In this document: positions 1-13,298 of the stretch, one piece after another
Layout of the letters: each line of letters opens with the position of its first letter
How positions within the stretch are numbered: position 1 is the stretch's first letter
Origin: Biomphalaria glabrata
Taxonomy: Eukaryota; Mollusca; Gastropoda; Planorbidae
Assembly (NCBI RefSeq): GCF_947242115.1
Contig: NC_074720.1
Span: 43,923,529 to 43,987,528 of the forward strand
Direction: 5' to 3'
DNA length: 64,000 bases
Made by a program: the position numbers and the translations under genes
Notes under the pieces: model-generated
Databases searched by the model: none
What the model was told of the DNA's origin: nothing
What the model saw: only the letters and a program-made list of their open reading frames with translations

Positions 1-298
1 GGGTTATTCCAGCTGGAGCTAGTGTCGTTTGCCTTGCTTTTCTTCTCTGGCGTTTTTCTTCTGCCAGAGTTGTTCTTTTTTTTTTCTCAGCAACCTGTGA
101 GCCAGTTTTCACAGCGCGACGCCATGATGCTCTGTCATGTGCCTCTGTCTACCAGGTGGCTGGGTCTATGCTAAACGCCTTCACAGAAGCTTTAAGGGTG
201 TCCCTGAAGCGCTTTCTTTGACCACCTAGCGAGCGCTTTCCTTTGCTTAGTTGGCCATACAAGAGTCGTTTAGGGATGCGGTGGTCTTCCATTCTGCA
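1..298 (-). mobile_element. LINE 3'-end fragment, array copy (cut by window edge)
   Basis: This is the left-truncated view of the same fragment seen whole at 3111-3547. Read on the minus strand it gives pieces of the C-terminal LINE region, including a (I)DPATW...DRASWR-like stretch. It ends at the right-hand GAGATA duplication. Confidence 0.75.
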
Positions 299-2573
299 GA
301 GATAACGAAGGACAAACATACTTACTCTTTCTCAAACACATAGAAAGAAAATTTAGAAAATAAGTTTACATCACGTGCAGACTTATCACATTCATAACCT
401 CAAAGTACATAAAAAATGGATACAACTCATACCAAAGTTACAACAAATAAACAATTCATTTAATTATCCCATACATAACCCTGACATGACCATACTATAT
501 GTATAAACTTTGAACAACGTTCAACGTCTGTTTAAACAATGAAGAAAATAAGTTTGAATGTATGGGTGTGTGTGTTTGTATAAGTAATAACTATTAAAAA
601 TGTGCATGTGTATGTATTTAATACATCATTTATTTGCTTTAAAATTATAATTACTAAAAATTAGCTATAAATTATTTATTAATTTTTTTCAACAAGAGAG
701 ACAATTAGGACTGGAAGATGCAAGGTGGTAATTTCTTTTGGTTACATCCCTTTGAGCAAATTAATAAATTTTCAAGACAACCCAAACAGGAGAGGATTTC
801 ATGAAAATGGACCAAATGGACTACTAAATTGTTAAAAAAAAAATAAAACAGAAACAGAAAATGAAAAAACAACAACACTATTACAATAAATAATAATAAA
901 AATAAATTTAATCTTAAAAATGAGTTATATGCCAAAATGAAATATTTTTTAAGCTCTTCATACACATACTTACTTTGAGCTCTGTACTTTAATAGAAACC
1001 AAATGGCTTCAATATATGTACATTTTTATAAATCTAGCAAACCCCAGAGGGCTCCAATGGATATAGGATGGAGGTCCTTTGTCTTAGGTTCTTAAGGAAA
1101 AAATTGTTGCAAAAATAATTTAAATAAAAATGAATGCTAATAACTTATAAGTCTTATAAAAAAATATTTAAAATATAGTTTGGCAATACTTATTTTTAGG
1201 AACACTTTCAAAAAAATTTGGTGAATGTTTTTTTTCACCGATTTCTGGACATTTGCTGTCATCATTTTATGGACCTTTGCTGTCACCTTTTTCTGGACCT
1301 TTGCTGTCATCATTTTTGGACCTCTGCTGTCATCATTTTCTGAACCCCTTGCTGTCACCATTTTATGGATCATCGCTGCAGCCTACTCTGCGATCATACT
1401 GAAAATCCTGGAAAATGACTTTGATAAAAAAAAAAATTTTTTTTTATAAAATTTTCCTTGTGTTATTATTAATTTAGAATGATGTTTTAGGTGTTATCTT
1501 TGAAAAAAAAAATTATAAAAAAAAAAAAAAAAAGAAGCCCAATAAAGAGGCCAAGAGCCGAAAAAAGAGGCAACGCCCAAAAAAAAGGCAAAGAAAAGAG
1601 GCAAAAGCCCAAGGATTCCTAGGATGTACTAAGCTAGACAACTGAAGTCAAAAGCTAAAAAGCTGAGGTTTTCTTAAAAAAACAAAGAAAACAAAAAAAG
1701 TTCTAGATATCTGTTCACTTTAAGACATATTTAACAGGACGTCATAAAATTTTTTGAAAATGTATATGAACAATAAAAAACAATACATCGGACTAACTAT
1801 TGTTTTTTTTCTAAGAATATATATATATATATTTTGACAACATTATCATTATTTACTTACGATATCGTTGTACAGATTTTTCTTTTTGACAAAAAAAATT
1901 TGTATATATTTATGCTTACAGAGAGATTTGAACCTCGTACCTTTGGCTCCAAAAGCCACCATTTAACGTACAAAGCCACACGTCCTATATGAAAGATTTA
2001 AAATATTCCTATATATAAATTACTTTCAAAAAAAATTTCTTTTTGAATAATAAATCTTAATCTTCTTTTTCGGCTATACTTCATAAACATTTTTTTTTAA
2101 ATCTGTAACTTTAAATAACTAAAACGTTATAGATTATCCTAAAAGAATAAGCATAAACAAAAAAAAAAGGTTTTATGTGTCATATTTTCTTACGGTTGAC
2201 CTTTAAAATTGTTAGTCTAGTAATATTTATACATATTAAAAATAGATAAACCTTTTTTCCAACAGTTATCTACCTTTGAAGGTTGACCTTTCCGTACATT
2301 ATTTTCGTAACAGAATGACATAGAGAACTCTATTGACATTTTCTAATGAAAATTTTTGCATTTTTTATAATAAAAAAATATTTGTTTTAGTTTTAGAATT
2401 AAACAGGCACAATAATTAGATAAATATTTTACAATTCTATATTATAAAAAATCTAAAATATCCATTATCTTCTATTTATTTTTGAAACCTACAATTAAAA
2501 GTTATTAAAACTTGTACGTTTTTATAAACAACCAAATATACGTTTTATACCTTCTTTATATATCTTGAAGCAT

Positions 2574-2840
2574 CTAATGCCCATTATTTTCCAACATATT
2601 ACGACATAAAGAGTAACCACGTTTGGCTTCCGACACTGAAATCTTGGTTTGATATCTCGACAAAGATATTACAATTTCATAATTGTCCTTAGCTATTCTA
2701 AGTCCATCCAAACCCAGTATTGTAACGTAATTTGGGGAAAAAAGACTTTCAGACTGGTGCTGGCAACATTGTTCGTTAACGAAGCAGATGATCAGATCAT
2801 TTTCTACTCTATAGATCGCAAATTCTAAAAGGAAATCCAA
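2574..2840 (-). CDS. Repeated 88-codon frame, unit 1 copy (6-bp deletion)
   Basis: Same frame as 5817-6089, but two codons (Leu-Thr) shorter near the C-terminus. The deletion keeps the frame. No known domain. Confidence 0.15.
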   Translation of the reverse strand: MDFLLEFAIYRVENDLIICFVNEQCCQHQSESLFSPNYVTILGLDGLRIAKDNYEIVISLSRYQTKISVSEAKRGYSLCRNMLENNGH

Positions 2841-3110
2841 CTACTTAAATTAATAACCAAACAAAACAAGTCTTGTGTACTTTCGAAGGACTGTAGAAGA
2901 GCCACTAGTCTTAACTTTTTACAAACATGGAATGTGATTGATTATTAGAATACAAAACAACAACTGAATATTTATAAGAGTATACTTTCAAAAAAACAAG
3001 TTGAAGGGCCAATCATACTTGAAATATTCAATTTTCAGTACGTTCAAAATACAATATCTCAGATACACTAGTATTTATTACGATCTAACTTCTTGTTCCA
3101 CAAAGAGATA

Positions 3111-3547
3111 TATATATAGTTCGTCCATCGTGGTTCGATGATGACCACTTTGTCATCCAGGGGGCTGAGGGCTTTGCACTGGGGTTTTATGCCTCCTCAT
3201 GTGGCTGGTGAGACCTATGTGAGCCCAGGATGTTCAGCGGCACACTTGGCGGGTTATTCCAGCTGGAGCTAGTGTCGTTTGCCTTGCTTTTCTTCTCTGG
3301 CGTTTTTCTTCTGCCAGCGTTGTTCTTTTTTTTTCTCAGCAACCTGTGAGCCAGTTTTCACAGCGCGACGCCATGATGCTCTGTCATGTGCCTCTGTCTA
3401 CCAGGTGGCTGGGTCTATGCTAAACGCCTTCACAGAAGCTTTAAGGGTGTCCCTGAAGCGCTTTCTTTGACCACCTAGCGAGCGCTTTCCTTTGCTTAGT
3501 TGGCCATACAAGAGTCGTTTAGGGATGCGGTGGTCTTCCATTCTGCA
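3111..3547 (-). mobile_element. LINE 3'-end fragment inserted at array unit boundary
   Basis: A 437-bp insertion flanked by GAGATA at 3105-3110 and 3548-3553. Its minus strand ends in a short TA repeat, as many LINE 3' ends do. Conceptual translation in pieces resembles the C-terminus of LINE polymerases that end in a Cys-rich finger: a K-RFRDTLKAS-like start, an IDPATW...DRASWR segment, then PPDDKVVIIEPRWTNYI-like text in related copies at 36.3 and 45.6 kb. It is 5'-truncated and not functional. The empty site at 16103 confirms both ends and the target duplication. Confidence 0.85.
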
Positions 3548-5816
3548 GAGATAACGAAGGACAAACATACTTACTCTTTCTCAAACACATAGAAAGAAAA
3601 TTTAGAAAATAAGTTTACATCACGTGCAGACTTATCACATTCATAACCTCAAAGTACATAAAAAATGGATACAACTCATACCAAAGTTACAACAAATAAA
3701 CAATTCATTTAATTATCCCATACATAACCCTGACATGACCATGCCTCATATATAAACTTTGAACAACGTTCAACGTCTGTTTAAACAATGAAGAAAATAA
3801 GTTTGAATGTATGGGTGTGTGTGTTTGTATAAGTAATAACTATTAAAAATGTGCATGTGTATGTATTTAATACATCATTTATTTGCTTTAAAATTATAAT
3901 TACTAAAAATTAGCTATAAATTATTTATTAATTTTTTTTCAACAAGAGAGACAATTAGGACTGGAAGATGCAAGGTGGTAATTTCTTTTGGTTACATCCC
4001 TTTGAGCAAATTAATAAATTTTCAAGACAACCCAAACAGGAGAGGATTTCATGAAAATGGACCAAATGGACTACTAAATTGTTAAAAAAAAATAAAACAG
4101 AAACAGAAAATGAAAAAACAACAACACTATTACAATAAATAATAATAAAAATAAATTTAATCTTAAAAATGAGTTATATGCCAAAATGAAATATTTTTTA
4201 AGCTCTTCATACACATACTTACTTTGAGCTCTGTACTTTAATAGAAACCAAATGGCTTCAATATATGTACATTTTTATAAATCTAGCATACCCCAGAGGG
4301 CTTCATTGGATATAGGATGGAGGTCCTTTGTCTTAGGTTCTTAAGGAAAAAATTGTTGCAAAAATAATTTAAATAAAAATGAATGCTAATAACTTATAAG
4401 TCTTATAAAAAAATATTTAAAATATAGTTTGGCAATACTTATTTTTAGGAACACTTTCAAAAAAATTTGGTGAATGTTTTTTTCACCGATATCTGGACAT
4501 TTGCTGTCATCATTTTATGGACCTTTGCTGTCACCTTTTTCTGGACCTTTGCTGTCATCATTTTTTGGACCTCTGCTGTCATCATTTTCTGAACCCCTTG
4601 CTGTCACCATTTTATGGATCATCGCTGCAGCCTACTCTGCGATCATACTGAAAATCCTGGAAAATGACTTTGATAAAAAAAATTTTTTTTTTTTTATAAA
4701 ATTTTCCTTGTGTTATTATTAATTTAGAATGATGTTTTGTGTGTTTTCTTTGAAAAAAAATTAAAAAAAAAAAAAGAAGCCCAATAAAGAGGCCAAGAGC
4801 CGAAAAAAGAGGCAACGCCCAAAAAAAAAGGCAAAGAAAAGAGGCAAAAGTCCAAGGATTCCTAGGATGTACTAAGCTAGACAACTGAAGTCAAAAGCTA
4901 AAAAGCTGAGGTTTTCTTAAAAAAAAAAAAGAAAACAAAAAAAGTTCTAGATATCTGTTCACTTTCAGACATATTTAACAGGACGTCATAAAATTTTTTG
5001 AAAATGTATATGAACAATAAAAAACAATACATCGGACTAACTATTGTTTTTTTTCTAAGAATATATATATATATATCTAGACAACATTATCATTATTTAC
5101 TTACGATATCGTTGTACAGATTTTTCTTTTTGACAAAAAAAATTTGTATATATTTATGCTTACAGAGAGATTTGAACCTCGTACCTTTGGCTCCAAAAGC
5201 CACCATTTAACGTACAAAGCCACACGTCCTATATGAAAGATTTAAAATATTCCTGTATATAAATTACTTTCAAAAAAATTTTCTTTTTGAATAATAAATC
5301 TTAATCTTCTTTTTCGGCTATACTTCATAAACATTTTTTTTTAAATCTGTAACTTTAAATAACTAAAACGTTATAGATTATCCTAAAAGAATAAGCATAA
5401 ACAAAAAAAAAGGTTTTATGTGTCATATTTTCTTACGGTTGACCTTTAAAATTGTTAGTCTAGTAATATTTATACATATTAAAAATAGATAAACCTTTTT
5501 TCCAACAGTTATCTACCTTTGAAGGTTGACCTTTCCGTACATTATTTTCGTAACAGAATGACATAGAGAACTCTATTGACATTTTCTAATGAAAATTTTT
5601 GCATTTTTTATAATAAAAAAATATTTGTTTTAGTTTTAGAATTAAATAGGCACAATAATTAGATAAATATTTTACAATTCTATATTATAAAAAATCTAAA
5701 ATATCCATTATCTTCTATTTATTTTTGAAACCTACAATTAAAAGTTATTAAAACTTGTACGTTTTTATAAACAACCAAATATACGTTTTATACCTTCTTT
5801 ATATATCTTGAAGCAT

Positions 5817-6089
5817 CTAATGCCCATTATTTTCCAACATATTACGACATAAAGAGTAACCAGTCAACCGTTTGGCTTCCGACACTGAAATCTTGGTTTG
5901 ATATCTCGACAAAGATATTACAATTTCATAATTGTCCTTAGCTATTCTAAGTCCATCCAAACCCAGTATTGTAACGTAATTTGGGGAAAAAAGACTTTCA
6001 GACTGGTGCTGGCAACATTGTTCGTTAACGAAGCAGATGATCAGATCATTTTCTACTCTATAGATCGCAAATTCTAAAAGGAAATCCAA
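5817..6089 (-). CDS. 90-codon reading frame repeated in every array unit (unrecognised)
   Basis: A 90-codon open frame recurs at 2574-2840, 5817-6089, 9068-9340, 12318-12590 and 15566-15838. I do not recognise the product. It has a mixed hydrophobic/charged N-half with a Cys pair (EQCCQHQSE), then GLDGLRIAKDNYEIVISLS and a basic tail. The frame opens at TTG, not ATG, directly after an AG, so if real it would be a terminal exon rather than a stand-alone gene. Unit 1 has a 6-bp in-frame deletion, and unit 5 has two replacements (I to T, D to G). These patterns do not show purifying selection. A decayed duplicated exon or chance are both possible. Confidence 0.2.
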   Translation of the reverse strand: MDFLLEFAIYRVENDLIICFVNEQCCQHQSESLFSPNYVTILGLDGLRIAKDNYEIVISLSRYQTKISVSEAKRLTGYSLCRNMLENNGH

Positions 6090-6359
6090 CTACTTAAATT
6101 AATAACCAAACAAAACAAGTCTTGTGTACTTTCGAAGGACTGTAGAAGAGCCACTAGTCTTAACTTTTTACAAACATGGAATGTGATTGATTATTTGAAT
6201 ACAAAACAACAACTGAATATTTATAAGAGTATACTTTCAAAAAAACAAGTTGAAGGGCCAATCATACTTGAAATATTCAATTTTCAGTACGTTCAAAATA
6301 CAATATCTCAGATACACTAGTATTTATTACGATCTAACTTCTTGTTCCACAAAGAGATA

Positions 6360-6797
6360 TATATATAGTTCGTCCATCGTGGTTCGATGATGACCACTTT
6401 GTCATCCAGGGGGCTGAGGGCTTTGCACTGGGGTTTTATGCCTCCTCATGTAGCTGGTGAGACCTATGTGAGCCCAGGATGTTCAGCGGCACACTTGGCG
6501 GGTTATTCCAGCTGGAGCTAGTGTCGTTTGCCTTGCTTTTCTTCTCTGGCGTTTTTCTTCTGCCAGCGTTGTTCTTTTTTTTTTCTCAGCAACCTGTGAG
6601 CCAGTTTTCACAGCGCGACGCCATGATGCTCTGTCATGTGCCTCTGTCTACCAGGTGGCTGGGTCTATGCTAAACGCCTTCACAGAAGCTTTAAGGGTGT
6701 CCCTGAAGCGCTTTCTTTGACCACCTAGCGAGCGCTTTCCTTTGCTTAGTTGGCCATACAAGAGTCGTTTAGGGATGCGGTGGTCTTCCATTCTGCA
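6360..6797 (-). mobile_element. LINE 3'-end fragment, array copy
   Basis: Tandem copy of the 3111-3547 insertion, flanked by GAGATA at 6354-6359 and 6798-6803. It was copied by array growth, not by a new insertion. Confidence 0.85.
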
Positions 6798-9067
6798 GAG
6801 ATAACGAAGGACAAACATACTTACTCTTTCTCAAACACATAGAAAGAAAATTTAGAAAATAAGTTTACATCACGTGCAGACTTATCACATTCATAACCTC
6901 AAAGTACATAAAAAATGGATACAACTCATACCAAAGTTACAACAAATAAACAATCCATTTAATTATCCCATACATAACCCTGACATGACCATGCCTCATA
7001 TATAAACTTTGAACAACGTTCAACGTCTGTTTAAACAATGAAGAAAATAAGTTTGAATGTATGGGTGTGTGTGTTTGTATAAGTAATAACTATTAAAAAT
7101 GTGCATGTGTATGTATTTAATACATCATTTATTTGCTTTAAAATTATAATTACTAAAAATTAGCTATAAATTATTTATTAATTTTTTTTCAACAAGAGAG
7201 ACAATTAGGACTGGAAGATGCAAGGTGGTAATTTCTTTTGGTTACATCCCTTTGAGCAAATTAATAAATTTTCAAGACAACCCAAACAGGAGAGGATTTC
7301 ATGAAAATGGACCAAATGGACTACTAAATTGTTAAAAAAAAATAAAACAGAAACAGAAAATGAAAAAACAACAACACTATTACAATAAATAATAATAAAA
7401 ATAAATTTAATCTTAAAAATGAGTTATATGCCAAAATGAAATATTTTTTAAGCTCTTCATACACATACTTACTTTGAGCTCTGTACTTTAATAGAAACCA
7501 AATGGCTTCAATATATGTACATTTTTATAAATCTAGCATACCCCAGAGGGCTCCATTGGATATAGGATGGAGGTCCTTTGTCTTAGGTTCTTAAGGAAAA
7601 AATTGTTGCAAAAATAATTTAAATAAAAATGAATGCTAATAACTTATAAGTCTTATAAAAATATATTTAAAATATAGTTTGGCAATACTTATTTTTAGGA
7701 ACACTTTCAAAAAAATTTGGTGAATGTTTTTTTCACCGATATCTGGACATTTGCTGTCATCATTTTATGGACCTTTGCTGTCACCTTTTTCTGGACCTTT
7801 GCTGTCATCATTTTTTGAACCTCTGCTGTCATCATTTTCTGAACCCCTTGCTGTCACCATTTTATGGATCATCGCTGCAGCCTACTCTGCGATCATACTG
7901 AAAATCCTGGAAAATGACTTTGATAAAAAATTTATTTTTTTTTTTATTAAATTTTCCTTGTGTTATTATTAATTTAGAATGATGTTTTGTGTGTTTTCTT
8001 TGAAAAAAAAATTAAAAAAAAAAAAAAAGAAGCCCAATAAAGAGGCCAAGAGCCGAAAAAAGAGGCAACGCCCAAAAAAAAAGGCAAAGAAAAGAGGCAA
8101 AAGCCCAAGGATTCCTAGGATGTACTAAGCTAGACAACTGAAGTCAAAAGCTAAAAAGCTGAGGTTTTCTTAAAAAAAAAAAAGAAAACAAAAAAAGTTC
8201 TAGATATCTGTTCACTTTAAGACATATTTAACAGGACGTCATAAAATTTTTTGAAAATGTATATGAACAATAAAAAACAATACATCGGACTAACTATTGT
8301 TTTTTTTCTAAGAATATATATATATATCTAGACAACATTATCATTATTTACTTACGATATCGTTGTACAGATTTTTCTTTTTGACAAAAAAAATTTGTAT
8401 ATATTTATGCTTACAGAGAGATTTGAACCTCGTACCTTTGGCTCCAAAAGCCACCATTTAACGTACAAAGCCACACGTCCTATATGAAAGATTTAAAATA
8501 TTCCTATATATAAATTACTTTCAAAAAAATTTTCTTTTTGAATAATAAATCTTAATCTTCTTTTTCGGCTATACTTCATAAACATTTTTTTTTAAATCTG
8601 TAACTTTAAATAACTAAAACGTTATAGATTATCCTAAAAGAATAAGCATAAACAAAAAAAAAGGTTTTATGTGTCATATTTTCTTACGGTTGACCTTTAA
8701 AATTGTTAGTCTAGTAATATTTATACATATTAAAAATAGATAAACCTTTTTTCCAACAGTTATCTACCTTTGAAGGTTGACCTTTCCGTACATTATTTTC
8801 GTAACAGAATGACATAGAGAACTCTATTGACATTTTCTAATGAAAATTTTTGCATTTTTTATAATAAAAAAATATTTGTTTTAGTTTTAGAATTAAATAG
8901 GCACAATAATTAGATAAATATTTTACAATTCTATATTATAAAAAATCTAAAATATCCATTATCTTCTATTTATTTTTGAAACCTACAATTAAAAGTTATT
9001 AAAACTTGTACGTTTTTATAAACAACCAAATATACGTTTTATACCTTCTTTATATATCTTGAAGCAT

Positions 9068-9340
9068 CTAATGCCCATTATTTTCCAACATATTACGACA
9101 TAAAGAGTAACCAGTCAACCGTTTGGCTTCCGACACTGAAATCTTGGTTTGATATCTCGACAAAGATATTACAATTTCATAATTGTCCTTAGCTATTCTA
9201 AGTCCATCCAAACCCAGTATTGTAACGTAATTTGGGGAAAAAAGACTTTCAGACTGGTGCTGGCAACATTGTTCGTTAACGAAGCAGATGATCAGATCAT
9301 TTTCTACTCTATAGATCGCAAATTCTAAAAGGAAATCCAA
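9068..9340 (-). CDS. Repeated 90-codon frame, unit 3 copy
   Basis: Identical in translation to the unit 2 copy. No ATG start and no recognised domain. Confidence 0.15.
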   Translation of the reverse strand: MDFLLEFAIYRVENDLIICFVNEQCCQHQSESLFSPNYVTILGLDGLRIAKDNYEIVISLSRYQTKISVSEAKRLTGYSLCRNMLENNGH

Positions 9341-9610
9341 CTACTTAAATTAATAACCAAACAAAACAAGTCTTGTGTACTTTCGAAGGACTGTAGAAGA
9401 GCCACTAGTCTTAACTTTTTACAAACATGGAATGTGATTGATTATTTGAATACAAAACAACAACTGAATATTTATAAGAGTATACTTTCAAAAAAACAAG
9501 TTGAAGGGCCAATCATACTTGAAATATTCAATTTTCAGTACGTTCAAAATACAATATCTCAGATACACTAGTATTTATTACGATCTAACTTCTTGTTCCA
9601 CAAAGAGATA

Positions 9611-10048
9611 TATATATAGTTCGTCCATCGTGGTTCGATGATGACCACTTTGTCATCCAGGGGGCTGAGGGCTTTGCACTGGGGTTTTATGCCTCCTCAT
9701 GTAGCTGGTGAGACCTATGTGAGCCCAGGATGTTCAGCGGCACACTTGGCGGGTTATTCCAGCTGGAGCTAGTGTCGTTTGCCTTGCTTTTCTTCTCTGG
9801 CGTTTTTCTTCTGCCAGCGTTGTTCTTTTTTTTTTCTCAGCAACCTGTGAGCCAGTTTTCACAGCGCGACGCCATGATGCTCTGTCATGTGCCTCTGTCT
9901 ACCAGGTGGCTGGGTCTATGCTAAACGCCTTCACAGAAGCTTTAAGGGTGTCCCTGAAGCGCTTTCTTTGACCACCTAGCGAGCGCTTTCCTTTGCTTAG
10001 TTGGCCATACAAGAGTCGTTTAGGGATGCGGTGGTCTTCCATTCTGCA
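9611..10048 (-). mobile_element. LINE 3'-end fragment, array copy
   Basis: Tandem copy of the same insertion, flanked by GAGATA at 9605-9610 and 10049-10054. Confidence 0.85.
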
Positions 10049-12317
10049 GAGATAACGAAGGACAAACATACTTACTCTTTCTCAAACACATAGAAAGAAA
10101 ATTTAGAAAATAAGTTTACATCACGTGCAGACTTATCACATTCATAACCTCAAAGTACATAAAAAATGGATACAACTCATACCAAAGTTACAACAAATAA
10201 ACAATCCATTTAATTATCCCATACATAACCCTGACATGACCATGCCTCATATATAAACTTTGAACAACGTTCAACGTCTGTTTAAACAATGAAGAAAATA
10301 AGTTTGAATGTATGGGTGTGTGTGTTTGTATAAGTAATAACTATTAAAAATGTGCATGTGTATGTATTTAATACATCATTTATTTGCTTTAAAATTATAA
10401 TTACTAAAAATTAGCTATAAATTATTTATTAATTTTTTTTCAACAAGAGAGACAATTAGGACTGGAAGATGCAAGGTGGTAATTTCTTTTGGTTACATCC
10501 CTTTGAGCAAATTAATAAATTTTCAAGACAACCCAAACAGGAGAGGATTTCATGAAAATGGACCAAATGGACTACTAAATTGTTAAAAAAAAATAAAACA
10601 GAAACAGAAAATGAAAAAACAACAACACTATTACAATAAATAATAATAAAAATAAATTTAATCTTAAAAATGAGTTATATGCCAAAATGAAATATTTTTT
10701 AAGCTCTTCATACACATACTTACTTTGAGCTCTGTACTTTAATAGAAACCAAATGGCTTCAATATATGTACATTTTTATAAATCTAGCATACCCCAGAGG
10801 GCTCCATTGGATATAGGATGGAGGTCCTTTGTCTTAGGTTCTTAAGGAAAAAATTGTTGCAAAAATAATTTAAATAAAAATGAATGCTAATAACTTATAA
10901 GTCTTATAAAAATATATTTAAAATATAGTTTGGCAATACTTATTTTTAGGAACACTTTCAAAAAAATTTGGTGAATGTTTTTTTCACCGATATCTGGACA
11001 TTTGCTGTCATCATTTTATGGACCTTTGCTGTCACCTTTTTCTGGACCTTTGCTGTCATCATTTTTTGAACCTCTGCTGTCATCATTTTCTGAACCCCTT
11101 GCTGTCACCATTTTATGGATCATCGCTGCAGCCTACTCTGCGATCATACTGAAAATCCTGGAAAATGACTTTGATAAAAAATTTATTTTTTTTTTTATTA
11201 AATTTTCCTTGTGTTATTATTAATTTAGAATGATGTTTTGTGTGTTTTCTTTGAAAAAAAAATTAAAAAAAAAAAAAAGAAGCCCAATAAAGAGGCCAAG
11301 AGCCGAAAAAAGAGGCAACGCCCAAAAAAAAAGGCAAAGAAAAGAGGCAAAAGCCCAAGGATTCCTAGGATGTACTAAGCTAGACAACTGAAGTCAAAAG
11401 CTAAAAAGCTGAGGTTTTCTTAAAAAAAAAAAAGAAAACAAAAAAAGTTCTAGATATCTGTTCACTTTAAGACATATTTAACAGGACGTCATAAAATTTT
11501 TTGAAAATGTATATGAACAATAAAAAACAATACATCGGACTAACTATTGTTTTTTTTCTAAGAATATATATATATATCTAGACAACATTATCATTATTTA
11601 CTTACGATATCGTTGTACAGATTTTTCTTTTTGACAAAAAAAATTTGTATATATTTATGCTTACAGAGAGATTTGAACCTCGTACCTTTGGCTCCAAAAG
11701 CCACCATTTAACGTACAAAGCCACACGTCCTATATGAAAGATTTAAAATATTCCTATATATAAATTACTTTCAAAAAAATTTTCTTTTTGAATAATAAAT
11801 CTTAATCTTCTTTTTCGGCTATACTTCATAAACATTTTTTTTTAAATCTGTAACTTTAAATAACTAAAACGTTATAGATTATCCTAAAAGAATAAGCATA
11901 AACAAAAAAAAAGGTTTTATGTGTCATATTTTCTTACGGTTGACCTTTAAAATTGTTAGTCTAGTAATATTTATACATATTAAAAATAGATAAACCTTTT
12001 TTCCAACAGTTATCTACCTTTGAAGGTTGACCTTTCCGTACATTATTTTCGTAACAGAATGACATAGAGAACTCTATTGACATTTTCTAATGAAAATTTT
12101 TGCATTTTTTATAATAAAAAAATATTTGTTTTAGTTTTAGAATTAAATAGGCACAATAATTAGATAAATATTTTACAATTCTATATTATAAAAAATCTAA
12201 AATATCCATTATCTTCTATTTATTTTTGAAACCTACAATTAAAAGTTATTAAAACTTGTACGTTTTTATAAACAACCAAATATACGTTTTATACCTTCTT
12301 TATATATCTTGAAGCAT

Positions 12318-12590
12318 CTAATGCCCATTATTTTCCAACATATTACGACATAAAGAGTAACCAGTCAACCGTTTGGCTTCCGACACTGAAATCTTGGTTT
12401 GATATCTCGACAAAGATATTACAATTTCATAATTGTCCTTAGCTATTCTAAGTCCATCCAAACCCAGTATTGTAACGTAATTTGGGGAAAAAAGACTTTC
12501 AGACTGGTGCTGGCAACATTGTTCGTTAACGAAGCAGATGATCAGATCATTTTCTACTCTATAGATCGCAAATTCTAAAAGGAAATCCAA
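12318..12590 (-). CDS. Repeated 90-codon frame, unit 4 copy
   Basis: Identical in translation to the unit 2 and 3 copies. No ATG start and no recognised domain. Confidence 0.15.
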   Translation of the reverse strand: MDFLLEFAIYRVENDLIICFVNEQCCQHQSESLFSPNYVTILGLDGLRIAKDNYEIVISLSRYQTKISVSEAKRLTGYSLCRNMLENNGH

Positions 12591-12860
12591 CTACTTAAAT
12601 TAATAACCAAACAAAACAAGTCTTGTGTACTTTCGAAGGACTGTAGAAGAGCCACTAGTCTTAACTTTTTACAAACATGGAATGTGATTGATTATTTGAA
12701 TACAAAACAACAACTGAATATTTATAAGAGTATACTTTCAAAAAAACAAGTTGAAGGGCCAATCATACTTGAAATATTCAATTTTCAGTACGTTCAAAAT
12801 ACAATATCTCAGATACACTAGTATTTATTACGATCTAACTTCTTGTTCCACAAAGAGATA

Positions 12861-13298
12861 TATATATAGTTCGTCCATCGTGGTTCGATGATGACCACTT
12901 TGTCATCCAGGGGGCTGAGGGCTTTGCACTGGGGTTTTATGCCTCCTCATGTAGCTGGTGAGACCTATGTGAGCCCAGGATGTTCAGCGGCACACTTGGC
13001 GGGTTATTCCAGCTGGAGCTAGTGTCGTTTGCCTTGCTTTTCTTCTCTGGCGTTTTTCTTCTGCCAGCGTTGTTCTTTTTTTTTTCTCAGCAACCTGTGA
13101 GCCAGTTTTCACAGCGCGACGCCATGATGCTCTGTCATGTGCCTCTGTCTACCAGGTGGCTGGGTCTATGCTAAACGCCTTCAAAGAAGCTTTAAGGGTG
13201 TCCCTGAAGCGCTTTCTTTGACCACCTAGCGAGCGCTTTCATTTGCTTAGTTGGCCATACAAGAGTCGTTTAGGGATGCGGTGGTCTTCCATTCTGCA
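12861..13298 (-). mobile_element. LINE 3'-end fragment, array copy
   Basis: Last array copy of the insertion, flanked by GAGATA at 12855-12860 and 13299-13304. The next boundary to the right (16103) lacks it. Confidence 0.85.

Larger units (their letters stand above)
299..3547. repeat. Array unit 1
   Basis: This 3249-bp unit carries the internal minisatellite at about 1239-1372 (repeats around TGGACCTTTGCTGTCATC) and a purine-rich stretch at 1535-1615. A minus-strand tRNA-like stretch lies at about 1917-1985; it has a recognisable T-arm box but poorly paired stems, so I read it as tRNA-derived rather than a gene. The LINE fragment occupies the end of the unit. It differs from the middle units by scattered changes and a 6-bp in-frame deletion in the 90-codon frame. 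Confidence 0.9.
3548..6797. repeat. Array unit 2
   Basis: This 3250-bp unit is collinear with unit 1. It shares with units 3 and 4 the CATGCCTCATATATAAAC variant and the GATATCTGG form of the minisatellite leader, marking the homogenised inner class. Confidence 0.9.
6798..10048. repeat. Array unit 3
   Basis: This 3251-bp unit is essentially identical to unit 4 by eye; the differences I saw are length changes in A/T runs. This implies very recent duplication or gene conversion. Confidence 0.9.
10049..13298. repeat. Array unit 4
   Basis: This 3250-bp unit is essentially identical to unit 3. It ends in the last LINE fragment of the array, just before unit 5. Confidence 0.9.

Noticed and set aside
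1917-1985. tRNA gene on the minus strand in each array unit
   Set aside because: The T-arm box is present but the T and anticodon stems pair poorly; more likely a worn tRNA-derived repeat.
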